A stretch of DNA of 64,000 nt from JADJPO01 sp963825645. GTDB lineage: Bacteria > Actinomycetota > Actinomycetes > Actinomycetales > Kineosporiaceae. This document shows, in pieces, positions 42,750-51,779 of the stretch. Position 1 is the stretch's first letter, and each line of letters begins with the position of its first letter. The translations under genes were made by a program, and so were the position numbers. The stretch covers positions 124,001-188,000 of the forward strand of contig CAWGTT010000001.1 of assembly GCA_963825645.1 (NCBI GenBank). The letters run 5' to 3'. The notes under the pieces were generated by a model. That model ran no database searches. It saw nothing but the letters and a program-made list of their open reading frames with translations, and was not told the DNA's origin.

Positions 42750-44051
42750 ATGACCACGGGCATCCCCTCCCGGCGTCTGGCCTGGCTGGACGGCGAGCTG
42801 AGGGAGTGGCAGGCCGACGGCCTGATCGCCTCTGATGAGGCGCGGGCGATCCGCGCCCGCTACGACGCCTCCCGGCGGCTGTCACTGACTCGGGCGGTGC
42901 TCGGCCTCGGAGCGGCGTTCGTGGCCATCGGCGCCATCTGGTTGGTGGCGGCCAACCTCGACCGGATCCCCCCGATGATGCGGCTGGCCGCGGTGATCGG
43001 CCTTTGGCTGGGACTGGTGGCCCTGGCGGAGGTTCTCGCAGCCCGGCATGGAGCATCCGAGACCGACCGTGGGTCGCCGTTGGTCGGCGCGACGCAGTTG
43101 CTGGCGGCGGCGGCGTTCGGCGCCACGGTCTTCCAGGCGGCGCAGAGCCTGCAGGTGCCTGCCTACTCGCCCGCGCTGGTCGGCTGGTGGGCGGCGGGGG
43201 CGATGCTCTACGCCTATGCGGTGACCGGACTGGCGCCGCTGGCCCTCGCGGTCGTGCTCGGCACGGTCTGGTTCGTCTGGCAGAGCGTGGACGTCGCGCA
43301 GTCCAGCGTGAACTTCGTCGCCTCGGTGCTGGTCGGCGCCGTCGTCGCCACCGCCCTCGGTGTGGTGCATGACCCGTCGCCGGCAGCCGAGCAGGTGAGC
43401 GGCTCGGGTGCACCTGCCCGGTGGCGGGTCCCGTTCGCCGACGCGTGGCGGCTGTCCGCTGCGCTGCTGGCACTGCTCGGGCTGTTCGTCGCCGCGCTAC
43501 CGATATACCAGGACGAACGGCTGCGCGTGGACGCGCTCCTCGTCGTGGCCCTCATCGTCATGGCGGCTGCACTCGTCGCTGCGCTGCTCCTCGGCGGCGG
43601 CCGGGACCGGGTCGAACTGGCGGCGGCTCTGGCCGTCCTCGCGGCGGCCGGGCTGCTGGTGCTCTGGCGGCCCGAGGGCGACATCGCCGACCCCACACCG
43701 GCGCTGACCGGCCGGGCCGTGCTCAGCGTGCTGACGTACTTGGTGGCGGCCGGGTGGTACGCCCTGCTCGGCACGCGCCGTGACCTGCCCGGGCTGACCT
43801 GGCTGGCGACGGCGGCACTCGTGGTGTTCACCACCGTGCAGAGCTTCGCGGTGTTCGCCCCGGTGATCTCCGGTGCAGCGTTGTTCCTCGCCGTCGGCCT
43901 GGTGCTGATCGCTGCCGGCTACCTGGTCGACCGCGGCCGGCGGCACCTCGTCCGGCTCGACGGGCACGCCCGGGATGACGGGCACGCTCGGGACGACGGA
44001 CGCCACGAGCGGGACGAACAGGGCGAGCGCGACGGGCAGGAGGAGCGATGA
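42750..44051 (+). CDS. DUF2157 polytopic membrane protein
   Basis: 433 aa. A cytosolic N-terminal stretch (LAWLDGELREWQADGLIASDEARAIRARY) typical of DUF2157 is followed by about 12 hydrophobic helices rich in Ala, Leu and Val. The C-terminal ~30 residues are a charged, repetitive tail (DGHARDDGHARDDGRHERDEQ). Function is unknown; family members usually sit upstream of a GDYXXLXY protein, exactly as here, and the pair is coupled by an ATGA overlap. GGGGAG precedes the ATG. Confidence 0.85.
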   Translation: MTTGIPSRRLAWLDGELREWQADGLIASDEARAIRARYDASRRLSLTRAVLGLGAAFVAIGAIWLVAANLDRIPPMMRLAAVIGLWLGLVALAEVLAARHGASETDRGSPLVGATQLLAAAAFGATVFQAAQSLQVPAYSPALVGWWAAGAMLYAYAVTGLAPLALAVVLGTVWFVWQSVDVAQSSVNFVASVLVGAVVATALGVVHDPSPAAEQVSGSGAPARWRVPFADAWRLSAALLALLGLFVAALPIYQDERLRVDALLVVALIVMAAALVAALLLGGGRDRVELAAALAVLAAAGLLVLWRPEGDIADPTPALTGRAVLSVLTYLVAAGWYALLGTRRDLPGLTWLATAALVVFTTVQSFAVFAPVISGAALFLAVGLVLIAAGYLVDRGRRHLVRLDGHARDDGHARDDGRHERDEQGERDGQEER

Positions 44052-44542
44052 GCGTCGTGCGCTCGCGCCCGGCGCGGGTCGCCATGGTCTGCCTGATGCA
44101 GGTGGCGCTCCTGGTCGCAGCCGTCTTCGGGCAGCTGTCGGCACGAGTGGCCGGCGAGGAGTACCTGGTCAGGGTGGGGGTGCTGGACCCCATCGATCCG
44201 TTCCGCGGCGCCTACGTCGCGCTGGGCTATCCCGACCTCGACCTGACAGGTTCATCCGACGGCGGCAACCGGACCGTCTATGTCCCACTTCTGCGCGACG
44301 GTGACCTCTGGGTCGGGGGCACGCCCGTAGAGCAGCAACCAGATGGTCCAGCGCTGCGCTGCGTCGACAAGGGCTGGCAGCTGAGCTGCGGGATCGAGAG
44401 CTACTTCCTACCCCAGAACCAGGCGCGATCGGTGGAGGAAGCCGTTCGCGCCGGGACGGCGCTGGCCCGCCTGCGGGTCGACTCGGCCGGCCACGCCGCC
44501 GTCGTCGACCTGGTCATCGACTCGACGAACGGCTCCGACTGA
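44048..44542 (+). CDS. GDYXXLXY domain protein
   Basis: 164 aa with one N-terminal membrane anchor (VAMVCLMQVALLVAAVFGQL) and an extracytoplasmic domain holding the family's namesake motif in variant form, FRGAYVALGYPDLDL (residues ~53-67; Ala replaces Asp of GDY). Two cysteines (LRCVDKGWQLSCG) could form a disulfide. This family is the regular partner of DUF2157 membrane proteins; the joint function is not known. Confidence 0.82.
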   Translation: MSVVRSRPARVAMVCLMQVALLVAAVFGQLSARVAGEEYLVRVGVLDPIDPFRGAYVALGYPDLDLTGSSDGGNRTVYVPLLRDGDLWVGGTPVEQQPDGPALRCVDKGWQLSCGIESYFLPQNQARSVEEAVRAGTALARLRVDSAGHAAVVDLVIDSTNGSD

Positions 44543-44566
44543 TCCGCCGAGGTGGCGCCCGCACGG

Positions 44567-44866
44567 TCAAGCGGGGTCGGTACCCAACGGCCCGGTGAGC
44601 CCGCGAAGGTGCGACGGCGTATGCAGATGCCTGACCTGCCAGCGGCCGTTCAAGCTGGCGAGGAAGTCGATCGCCACCCTGTCGACCGCCTGCACCTCTG
44701 CGAGATCGACGGCCACCCGGCGCGAGGCCATCCGGTCCACGTCGTCCATAGCGGCGCGCAGGTCCTCCGCGTGCTCCTCGCCGATCTCTCCGTGCAGACG
44801 AACGACCACCTGGGTTCCGACCCGGGTCACCGTGATCCGTGCGCGGCTCTGCGGTCCGACGGCCAT
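44567..44866 (-). CDS. STAS domain protein lacking the usual phosphoserine
   Basis: 99 aa, single STAS fold like anti-sigma factor antagonists. The strand/helix order is visible: RITVTRVGTQVVVRLHGEIGEEHAEDLRAAMDDV, RRVAVDLAEVQAVDRVAIDFLASL. In active antagonists the loop before the last helix reads D-S-S/T-G with a phosphorylated Ser; here it is VDRVAIDF, with no Ser or Thr. No anti-sigma kinase is nearby. It may be a constitutive binding module or an unrelated STAS adaptor. It is convergent with the DUF2157 pair and divergent from the TspO-like gene. Confidence 0.7.
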   Translation of the reverse strand: MAVGPQSRARITVTRVGTQVVVRLHGEIGEEHAEDLRAAMDDVDRMASRRVAVDLAEVQAVDRVAIDFLASLNGRWQVRHLHTPSHLRGLTGPLGTDPA

Positions 44867-44930
44867 GGTCCATGCTCACAGGCACGAGTTCGGTTCGCAT
44901 CCTGAACGTTCGCCTGCTGAACTTATCGTC

Positions 44931-45749
44931 ATGGACCGTGTGCGGCAGGTCGGGGTGAGCGCAGCCGAGGTGTTCTGCATCATCGGCACGCTGGTCGGGG
45001 TCGGGGTGTTCGGCACGCGGGTCGAGGAGTCTTCCGGCGGCGCGTTGGCGGCCGACGCCACGCTGCTCGCCCCCGCCGGGCCGGCGTTCTCGATCTGGTC
45101 GGCCGTCTACCTGGGTCTGGCTGGCTACACGATCTGGCAATGGACCCCGTCGGCGACCGCCGACCCCCGTGCCCGGGCCACCGGCGGGCTGTTCGCCGTC
45201 TCGATGGTGCTCAACGCTCTGTGGCTGCTCGTCACCCAGCAGGGGTGGCTATGGGTCAGCGTCGCCGTGATCGTCGCCCTACTGGCGACCCTGGTCGTGC
45301 TGAACCTGCGCCTGCGCTCGCTGCCCGCCCGCACCACGCTGGTGCAGAAGCTGGTGCTCGACGTCACCGCCGGTCTGTACCTGGGCTGGGTAGCCGTGGC
45401 CACCTGTGCCAACGTGGCGGCGACCCTGGTAGCCGAGGGGCTCGACCCGGGACCCGTTCTCGCCCAATCGGTCGCGGCGGTCGTGCTCGTGGTGGCCGGG
45501 GCGGCCGGGGTGCTCCTGGTCCGGGAGCTCAGGACATCGACGGTGCTGAACCGGGCCGTCGCGGCAGCCATGGTGTGGGGACTCGGCTGGATCGCGGCGG
45601 GCCGACTCGTCGACACCCCGACCTCGGTGGTCACCGCGGTCGTGGCGCTGGCGGCCGCCGCCGCCATCGGCGCTGCCGCGGCCGCTGCTGCGCGGTGGTT
45701 CGACTCCTCCGGCGCGCGCCCGGCGATGGCCCGGGGCAGGCGGACCTAG
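44931..45749 (+). CDS. TspO/MBR-like membrane protein
   Basis: 272 aa, more than the ~160 aa of classical TspO, with about seven hydrophobic helices. The TspO flavour is in PAGPAFSIWSAVYLGLAGYTIWQW (Trp-rich first loop) and VLNALWLLVTQQGWLWVSV. The later helices are Ala/Val-rich and less specific, ending in a long Ala run. TspO proteins bind porphyrins and cholesterol-like ligands and respond to stress; long forms of this kind are uncharacterised. The ATG at 44931 is preferred because the upstream frame overlaps the STAS gene. The last 4 bases overlap the end of manA. Confidence 0.75.
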   Translation: MDRVRQVGVSAAEVFCIIGTLVGVGVFGTRVEESSGGALAADATLLAPAGPAFSIWSAVYLGLAGYTIWQWTPSATADPRARATGGLFAVSMVLNALWLLVTQQGWLWVSVAVIVALLATLVVLNLRLRSLPARTTLVQKLVLDVTAGLYLGWVAVATCANVAATLVAEGLDPGPVLAQSVAAVVLVVAGAAGVLLVRELRTSTVLNRAVAAAMVWGLGWIAAGRLVDTPTSVVTAVVALAAAAAIGAAAAAAARWFDSSGARPAMARGRRT

Positions 45750-47005
45750 GCCCCGCGGGGCATGCGCTGCCCGCCCGCGCCCGCCCGGAACACCTCTCCG
45801 GGACCGGTGAGAGAGATGGTGCCGGCCGCACCGGCGCCGACGAACGCCGACTCCCCGGGGGCCAGGTCCACAGTGCGGTCCTGACACCGCACCCGCACCG
45901 GTCCCGACGTGCACAGCAACACCTGTGGTCCGGCGATGCCGGGGTAGGCGGCGACCGGCGTTGCATCGGTCATCCAGATCCGGCTGAGCAGGAACTCCTC
46001 AGCCGGTGCCAGCCAGGTCACCTCGTTCGGGCTGAGCCAGGTGACCGGCACGTCCTGGTGCGGGCGGCTATCGCCGTCCACGATGTGCAGCATCTCCTCG
46101 ACGGCGACGCTCTTGTGCGTCAGGCCCGCCCGCAGGACGTTGTCCGAGTTCGCCATGATCTCCACACCCAGCCCGTACAGGTAGGCGTGCGGTGTCCCAG
46201 CCGGGACGTAGAGCACCTCCCCGGGTTCCAGGCGCACCAGGTCGAGCAGGAAGGGCGCGGCGACCAAGGGGTCCTTGGGGTAGTGGGCGGCGAGCCGGCA
46301 GGCCCAGATCAGGGCGCGGCGGTCCGCGGGGGTCAGCGACGGGCCCTCGCTGGACAGGGTGCCGGCGAGCAGCCGCCGGGAGCTGGTCACCACCTCCTCG
46401 ACGAGGCAGGTGCGGTCGTCCTCGGGCCAGGTGACCAAGGTGCGCAGCACGCGTTCGTGCACATGCGGCTCGAGCTCATGGCTGACCAGCAACGCCGCCA
46501 GGAGGGCTGAGCGCTCACCGCCGAGCATCGTGGTCAGCCGGCCGGCATCGGCGGCGGTGCGGAAGCCGCACAGCACGTCGACCGGCTCGAGTGCGTAGAG
46601 CATCTCCGGCTTGGGGTAGGGGTCGGCGTAGCGGTGCTCGCCCTTCACCTCGACCTCGCCCTGAAAACCGCTACGTGCTCGCTCGGCGGTGGGATGCACC
46701 TGCACCGAGAGCGGCTTGGCGATGGCCAGCAGCTTGAGCAGGAACGGCAGCCGGTCACCGAACCGTGCGTGAACCTGTGAGCCGAGCAGGGCGACGCCGC
46801 GCTCGGCGATGGCGGCGTCGAGTGCCACCTCGCGGCCGTCGTGTCCCACCAGCCGGGACGGCGCGCTGGAGTGGGCCCCCATCCACAGCTCGGCCTCCGG
46901 CTCGCCGGTGGGGCGCCGGCCTTGGAGCCGGGCCAGGACGCTGGTCGACCCCCAGTCGTAGTGGCGGATGGGGTTCACCATGCGGGCAGGCCAGGGACCG
47001 GGCAT
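45746..47005 (-). CDS. manA: Mannose-6-phosphate isomerase, class I
   Basis: Zinc enzyme of 419 aa interconverting fructose-6-phosphate and mannose-6-phosphate, the entry to GDP-mannose. Zinc ligands are visible: Gln and His in PLSVQVHPT (~112-120), Glu in YPKPEMLYALE, and His in VPAGTPHAYLYGLGVEIMANSDNVLRAG. The N-terminus MVNPIRHYDWGS is typical. An upstream in-frame start exists at 47047, but the ATG at 47005 has GGGGAG. The product would feed the mannose-1-phosphate guanylyltransferase encoded at 54.6 kb after a phosphomannomutase step not seen here. Confidence 0.94.
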   Translation of the reverse strand: MPGPWPARMVNPIRHYDWGSTSVLARLQGRRPTGEPEAELWMGAHSSAPSRLVGHDGREVALDAAIAERGVALLGSQVHARFGDRLPFLLKLLAIAKPLSVQVHPTAERARSGFQGEVEVKGEHRYADPYPKPEMLYALEPVDVLCGFRTAADAGRLTTMLGGERSALLAALLVSHELEPHVHERVLRTLVTWPEDDRTCLVEEVVTSSRRLLAGTLSSEGPSLTPADRRALIWACRLAAHYPKDPLVAAPFLLDLVRLEPGEVLYVPAGTPHAYLYGLGVEIMANSDNVLRAGLTHKSVAVEEMLHIVDGDSRPHQDVPVTWLSPNEVTWLAPAEEFLLSRIWMTDATPVAAYPGIAGPQVLLCTSGPVRVRCQDRTVDLAPGESAFVGAGAAGTISLTGPGEVFRAGAGGQRMPRGA

Positions 47006-47153
47006 CGAGCCTGACTCCCCTCTCGCGGCGTTAGTTGGCGGCGGCACCGTCCCACCATTGTCGGCGCGGCGCCGGCTGCCACCACGGCCTCACTCATGAC
47101 CGACCCGACGAGCGTAACCACGGCCGTCGACCTTCGGGACGTATAGCCCCTAA

Positions 47154-48452
47154 CTACCCCTCGGTAGCCGACAGCGACCAGGTCACGCCGTCGGCGGTGT
47201 CCCGGACCTCGACCGCGGCCTCGGCAAGCCGGTCGCGGATCAGGTCGGCGGTGGCGAAGTCACGCCGTTCCCGGGCGCCGGCCCGCAGCTCGAGCAGGGC
47301 CTCGACGAACGGCCGTACGACGTCCGCCGGGTCGGCGGCGCCCCGCCGGGCGAGCTCGCCCAGCCGGACGACGAACGAGCGCAGGAGCCGGCGTGCCCGG
47401 TCGGTGTCGTCGCTCTGCAGGGTGTCCGTGCTCCAGGCGACGATCGCCGTGTCCAGCGCCAGGATGGCCCCCACGCAGCCGGAGACGTCCCGGGCTGCCA
47501 GCGCGGCCTCGAAGTCCGCCCGTGCCCACTCTGCCTCCGCGGCCAGAGAGGACGGCCCGGTCTCGGTGACGTTGCCCTGTCCGAGGTCCGAGAAACCGGC
47601 GGATCGCGCTGGCGCGGGGTCCACAACGAGCCCGGCGTCGTCGGGCACGTCCTGCTCGCCCCGCAGCACCGCACCGAGCTCGGCCAGGGAGATCTTCTCT
47701 CCGGAGTGCAACACCCGGTTGTGGCCGCGCCGGCGCAGCGTGACTGTGCCGTTGCCACCGACCTGCGCCACGGCCGCCTCCAGATCGAGGACCAGGGCGG
47801 TGTGCTCGTCCACGCCGAGCACGCCGACCTCGTCGGGCAGCTGGGCCTCGAGGAGGTGCAGCCGCTCCTCGCCGAGGTAGCAGAACCGGGTGTCGTAGCG
47901 GCCGCCCTCGGCGTTGTTGTAGTGGGGGATGACGACCGCGTCGATGCCGGTGAGGGAGCCCAGCAGGTTCAGGCCCTTCTCCCAGAACGGGTCGGCGCCG
48001 ACCTTGTAGATCTCGTACACCGGAATGGCGTGACTGCCGACCGTGCAGGCGGCCGCGGAGCCGAAGACCAGGGTGCCGCCCCGCGTCGGGACGTCGAGCA
48101 GCGCCGCCGGCAGCGGGGTGTCCCGCCACTGGCGCAACGCGTAGCTCGGACTGCCGGGGCCCGCGAACACCCAGCGGGCCCGACTGAGCAGAGCCAGGGT
48201 GCTCTCCTTCTCGGTCTCCGGGCGGTCACCGGAACGCCAGGTGGCCACCTCGACCGGCGTCCCGACCGACTCGGCGAAGTACTGATTGGTCTTGGCGACC
48301 AGGTCCTCGGCGTTGGCCTGGAAGCCGAACGTGGTGTCCAGGAACGCGGCCGGGCCCTGATCGGGCACGCCCGCGTCGGCCAGGATCGCGCGGTGCGCCT
48401 TGACCATGGCGGGAGCGGTCTCACCGGACCCCATGACGACGAGAGCGCTCAT
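47154..48452 (-). CDS. Fusion of cyanophycinase/S51-like domain with a CysRS-type C-terminal domain
   Basis: 432 aa. The N-terminal ~235 residues are a class I glutamine-amidotransferase-like fold of the S51/cyanophycinase type: ALVVMGSGETAPAMVKAHR, FLDTTFGFQANAEDL, WVFAGPGSPSYALRQW, then a nucleophile-elbow position reading VFGSAAACTVGSHAIP, with Ser present but AGA changed to AAA. The C-terminal ~130 residues (WARADFEAALAARDVSGCVGAILALDTA, ERRDFATADLIRDRLAEAAVEVRDTADGVTWSL) match the DALR/anticodon-stem tail of cysteinyl-tRNA synthetase, without its catalytic half. I know no proven function. The start at 48452 begins MSALVVMGSGE; no strong ribosome site. Confidence 0.75.
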   Translation of the reverse strand: MSALVVMGSGETAPAMVKAHRAILADAGVPDQGPAAFLDTTFGFQANAEDLVAKTNQYFAESVGTPVEVATWRSGDRPETEKESTLALLSRARWVFAGPGSPSYALRQWRDTPLPAALLDVPTRGGTLVFGSAAACTVGSHAIPVYEIYKVGADPFWEKGLNLLGSLTGIDAVVIPHYNNAEGGRYDTRFCYLGEERLHLLEAQLPDEVGVLGVDEHTALVLDLEAAVAQVGGNGTVTLRRRGHNRVLHSGEKISLAELGAVLRGEQDVPDDAGLVVDPAPARSAGFSDLGQGNVTETGPSSLAAEAEWARADFEAALAARDVSGCVGAILALDTAIVAWSTDTLQSDDTDRARRLLRSFVVRLGELARRGAADPADVVRPFVEALLELRAGARERRDFATADLIRDRLAEAAVEVRDTADGVTWSLSATEG

Positions 48453-48511
48453 CGGCCCATCATGGCCCGACGACAGCAGCACGTCGCGCTGGGGCGTGTC
48501 ATCATCGGCGC

Positions 48512-49210
48512 GTGAGCGAGCAGAAGGATCTTCAGTCCGATGGCGCTCAGGTCGTCGTGGTCACCGAACGCAACTGGGGAACCAAGATCGTTCTGGTACT
48601 GATCACGATCGTCCTGCTGGCTCTGGCAGGACTGCTGGCCGTGACCTGGCTGCCACGCTGGTGGGCGCATCGCGTCGGTGCCGTCGTGGACGGAACGATC
48701 AGCACCGGGGTCTTCGCCGGGCTCACCTGTGGGGTGGTGTTCACCGCGATTCCGCTGCTGCTGCTGCGCCGGGTGTTCGCCTGGCGCGGCGTCGCGGTCG
48801 CCTCGCGGGTGGTCTGGCTGATCCTCGCCGCGATCTTCGCCGCGCCGAACCTGACCACACTGGCCATCGTGCTCGGTAACGGGAACACCGCGCACGCTGC
48901 CGAGCGCACCCTGGACGTCGACGCACCCGCCTTCCGCACCTCGACCGCCGTCGGCGCGGTCATCGGTGCGGGCCTGGTGCTGCTCTGGTGGTCGCTCCTG
49001 GCCGGGCGGCGACGGCGCCGAGGGCAGCTCGAGCAGCTCAAGGCCGAAGTGCGGGTCCGCGAGAGCGAGCTACGGGCGCGCGACCTCGAGTCCCAGCGCG
49101 CCGCCCGGGCCGCCCAGGAGTCCACGACGGCCGAGGAGACGAAGGCCGACGAGGAGCCGCAGACTGCCGAGGAGCCGAAGGCCGCCGGCCGGAGCGACCC
49201 GGAGCGGTAG
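48512..49210 (+). CDS. Four-helix membrane protein of unknown function
   Basis: 232 aa. Four hydrophobic helices (~25-47, ~66-85, ~95-115, ~145-162) and a long charged cytosolic tail that begins as a coiled coil (RRRRRGQLEQLKAEVRVRESELRARDLESQRAARAAQE) and ends in a Glu/Ala/Lys-rich disordered stretch. Not recognised. Start is the GTG at 48512. It is divergent from the cyanophycinase-like gene (59 bp) and convergent with galK. Confidence 0.65.
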   Translation: MSEQKDLQSDGAQVVVVTERNWGTKIVLVLITIVLLALAGLLAVTWLPRWWAHRVGAVVDGTISTGVFAGLTCGVVFTAIPLLLLRRVFAWRGVAVASRVVWLILAAIFAAPNLTTLAIVLGNGNTAHAAERTLDVDAPAFRTSTAVGAVIGAGLVLLWWSLLAGRRRRRGQLEQLKAEVRVRESELRARDLESQRAARAAQESTTAEETKADEEPQTAEEPKAAGRSDPER

Positions 49211-49300
49211 GCACGTTCGAGCCAGAGGACGATGCCCGCGGAAGCGACGTCAGGCGAAGCCAGTCGCGGAGCGGTGGTCGCCCTCCCGCGGGCCCGGCCG

Positions 49301-50512
49301 TCAGCGGACGCGGCGAGCGCTGCCCGACGGGTGGGCCAGCAGGAACCGGGGTGGACCGAAGCCGCTGCGCGCGAACGCCTGTGCCACCTCGTCGGCGACG
49401 CCTTCGGCGGCACCGTCCTCGACCAGGGCGATCGCGGAGCCGCCGAACCCGCCACCGGTCATCCGGGCGCCCAGCGCCCCCGCGTCACGGGCGGTATCGC
49501 AGGCGACGTCGAGCTCGGGACATGAGACCTCGTAGTCGTCACGCAGCGAGGTGTGCGAGCCGTCAAGCAGCGGACCGAGGGCGCCGAGCAGACCGGCGGA
49601 GAGCAGGGCTGCTGCCTGGCGCACCCGGTCGATCTCGGTGATGACGTGCCGCACCCGGCGGCGCATCTCCTCGGTCGGCAGCCGGTTGAGCGCATCGTCG
49701 AGGTCGCGGGGGTCCAGCTCGCCCAGTGCACCGACGCCGAGCAGCTCGGCGGCCTGCTCGCAGGTCTGCCGTCGCGACCCGTACTGTCCGTCCACCAGCG
49801 CGTGGTGCACTCGGGTGTCGATCACCAGAACCGCCAACCCGGCCGCAGCTGCATCGAACGGCACCTGGGTCACGCTGAAGTCGGTGCAGTCGAGCAGCAG
49901 CGCGTTGCCCTCGACGGCACGCAGCGACGCCGCCTGGTCCATGCCGCCGGTCGGTGCGCCGACGATCTCGTTCTCGGCCCGGACGCACGCCGACGCGAGC
50001 CGGGCTCGTCCGGCGTCCGAGCCGGCCAGGTCCAGCCCACACCGCTCGTCCATGGCCACAGCGACTGCGCACTCCAGCGCTGCTGAGGAGGACAACCCTG
50101 CACCAGACGGCACCTGCCCGACCACGGCGGCGTCAAACCCGCGGGCCAGCCCGAGGGCCCACGGCACCCCGGCCAGGTAGGCGCCCCAGCCGCCCACGGC
50201 GCCCGGCGCCACCTGCCCGACCGAGGCCCGCCACGGCGTCGGGTTGCCCGAGCTGACCAGGACGATCTCCTCGTCGTCCCCGTCGGTCAGGGCCAGCGCG
50301 ACGAACGCCTTGTGCGGCAACGCCATCGGCAGGCAGAGCCCTGAGTTGTAGTCGACGTGCTCGCCGATCAGGTTCACCCGTCCCGGGGCCGCCCAGACGC
50401 CGTCCGGCGGCCGCCGGTGCGCGGCCACGAACTCGGTCTCGGCCTGTCCGGCGGCGGCATCGGACGGCTCCGGGTACCACTGAGCGGTCGCCGGTCGGGC
50501 GGCGTCGGTCAT
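49301..50512 (-). CDS. galK: Galactokinase
   Basis: GHMP kinase of 403 aa that phosphorylates galactose at C1 (Leloir pathway). Seen: the galactokinase signature GRVNLIGEHVDYNSGLCLPMAL near residue 45, the phosphate loop VPSGAGLSSSAALECAVAVA (~130), GAPTGGMDQAASL, and GARMTGGGFGGSAIALV in the C-terminal lobe. The antisense frame stays open to 51253, but the ATG at 50512 overlaps the galT stop (ATGA) and gives the right N-terminus. galT-galK form an operon. No epimerase gene is adjacent. Confidence 0.95.
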   Translation of the reverse strand: MTDAARPATAQWYPEPSDAAAGQAETEFVAAHRRPPDGVWAAPGRVNLIGEHVDYNSGLCLPMALPHKAFVALALTDGDDEEIVLVSSGNPTPWRASVGQVAPGAVGGWGAYLAGVPWALGLARGFDAAVVGQVPSGAGLSSSAALECAVAVAMDERCGLDLAGSDAGRARLASACVRAENEIVGAPTGGMDQAASLRAVEGNALLLDCTDFSVTQVPFDAAAAGLAVLVIDTRVHHALVDGQYGSRRQTCEQAAELLGVGALGELDPRDLDDALNRLPTEEMRRRVRHVITEIDRVRQAAALLSAGLLGALGPLLDGSHTSLRDDYEVSCPELDVACDTARDAGALGARMTGGGFGGSAIALVEDGAAEGVADEVAQAFARSGFGPPRFLLAHPSGSARRVR

Positions 50513-51669
50513 GGCGCCACCTCGCGCAGGCGCTGAGCGATCAGCTCGGGGGTGGCGTCGTTCACCCATGCGCCCATTCCCGACTCCGTGCCGGCGAGGT
50601 GTTTCAGCTTGCCTGGGGCGCGCAGGATCGAGAACAGCTGGAGGTGCAACCGGCCCAGCTCGCGGCCCACACCGAGGGGTGCCTGGTGCCATCCGGCGAT
50701 GTAGGGCAGCGCGTCCACCCCGTCGAAGTACCGGTCGGCCCGGCGCAGCAGGTCGAGGTAGACGGCTGCCAGCTCGTCGCGTTCCGCGCCGTCCAGGGCT
50801 GCCAGGTCGGGTGCGTCGCGGTGCGGCGCCAGGTGCACCTCGACGGGCCAGCGGGCAGCGGCCGGCACGTACGCCGTCCAGTGCTGCCCGGACAGCACGA
50901 CCCTGCGGGCGGCCCGGCGTTCGGTGTCGAGTACGTCGCGCAGCAGGGCCCTCCCGGTGCTGTCGCGATGCGCCGCCGCCTGCCGCAGCAGTGCCTCGGT
51001 GCGCGGGGTGACGAACGGGTAGGCGTAGATCTGTCCATGCGGGTGGTGCAGGGTCACCCCGATCTCGGGCCCGCGGTTCTCGAAGCAGAACACCTGACGC
51101 ACCCCGGTCAACCCCGACAGCTCGGCGGTCCGGTCGGCCCATGCCTCGATCACGGTTCGGGCGCGCGTACGGCTGAGCGAAGCGAAGGACGCGCCATGAT
51201 CGTCGGTGAAGCAGACCACCTCGCAGCGCCCGATGCCCGCCCGGCTCGGCCACAGCGGCTCGCCGTCGATCAGGTCCGACCCGCCGTCCGCGGGCCCGGC
51301 CTGCGTGGTCAACGAGGGGAACCGGTTCTCGAACACGACGACGTCGTAGTCATCGGCGGGGATCTCCGAGGGCGCCACCCCCCATCCGGTCGGACACAGC
51401 GGGCACTCGTCCTTGGGCGGTAGGAAGGTGCGGTCGTTGCGGTGGGAGGCGATCGCCACCCATTCGCCGGTCAGCACGTCGTAGCGCAGCTGGGACCCGC
51501 CGCCCAAGCGTGGCTCCAGCGGTCGGGTGTCCGGCGTGGTCCGGTCGGCCGTGCCGCTGACGTAGGGCTCGCTGTCGTCGTAGTAGAAGAGCTCGCGCCC
51601 GTCGGCCAGGTGATGGGTGCTTCGGCGTACTCGGCCGTCGGCGAGGGCGACGGCCTGCTGCTCGGTCAT
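50509..51669 (-). CDS. galT: Galactose-1-phosphate uridylyltransferase
   Basis: HIT-superfamily enzyme of 386 aa moving UMP between glucose-1-P and galactose-1-P. Zinc-site Cys pair in DECPLCPTG (~85), FENRFPSL, and the active-site LHHPHGQIYAYPF with the nucleophilic His in HPHG. C-terminal half: EVHLAPHRDAPDLAAL, YIAGWHQAPL and RLHLQLFSILRAPGKLKHLAGTESGMG. In-frame starts exist upstream (to 51873); the ATG at 51669 gives the typical N-terminus and no clear ribosome site is visible at any of them. Coupled to galK. The gene is divergent from trpS. Confidence 0.94.
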   Translation of the reverse strand: MTEQQAVALADGRVRRSTHHLADGRELFYYDDSEPYVSGTADRTTPDTRPLEPRLGGGSQLRYDVLTGEWVAIASHRNDRTFLPPKDECPLCPTGWGVAPSEIPADDYDVVVFENRFPSLTTQAGPADGGSDLIDGEPLWPSRAGIGRCEVVCFTDDHGASFASLSRTRARTVIEAWADRTAELSGLTGVRQVFCFENRGPEIGVTLHHPHGQIYAYPFVTPRTEALLRQAAAHRDSTGRALLRDVLDTERRAARRVVLSGQHWTAYVPAAARWPVEVHLAPHRDAPDLAALDGAERDELAAVYLDLLRRADRYFDGVDALPYIAGWHQAPLGVGRELGRLHLQLFSILRAPGKLKHLAGTESGMGAWVNDATPELIAQRLREVAP

Positions 51670-51779
51670 GGGGACATAGTGGCGCGCCGGGCCACGCGGC
51701 GCCGCCATCGCGTCGCCGGCCATCCCCCCCGCACGGGGTACCGCTACCTCTGCGCCCGCATCGAGCCGGGCCTGCCAGA

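Noticed and set aside
50513..51253. Minus-strand extension upstream of galK
   Set aside because: It lies in another frame of galT on the same strand; the ATG at 50512 overlapping the galT stop gives the correct galactokinase N-terminus.
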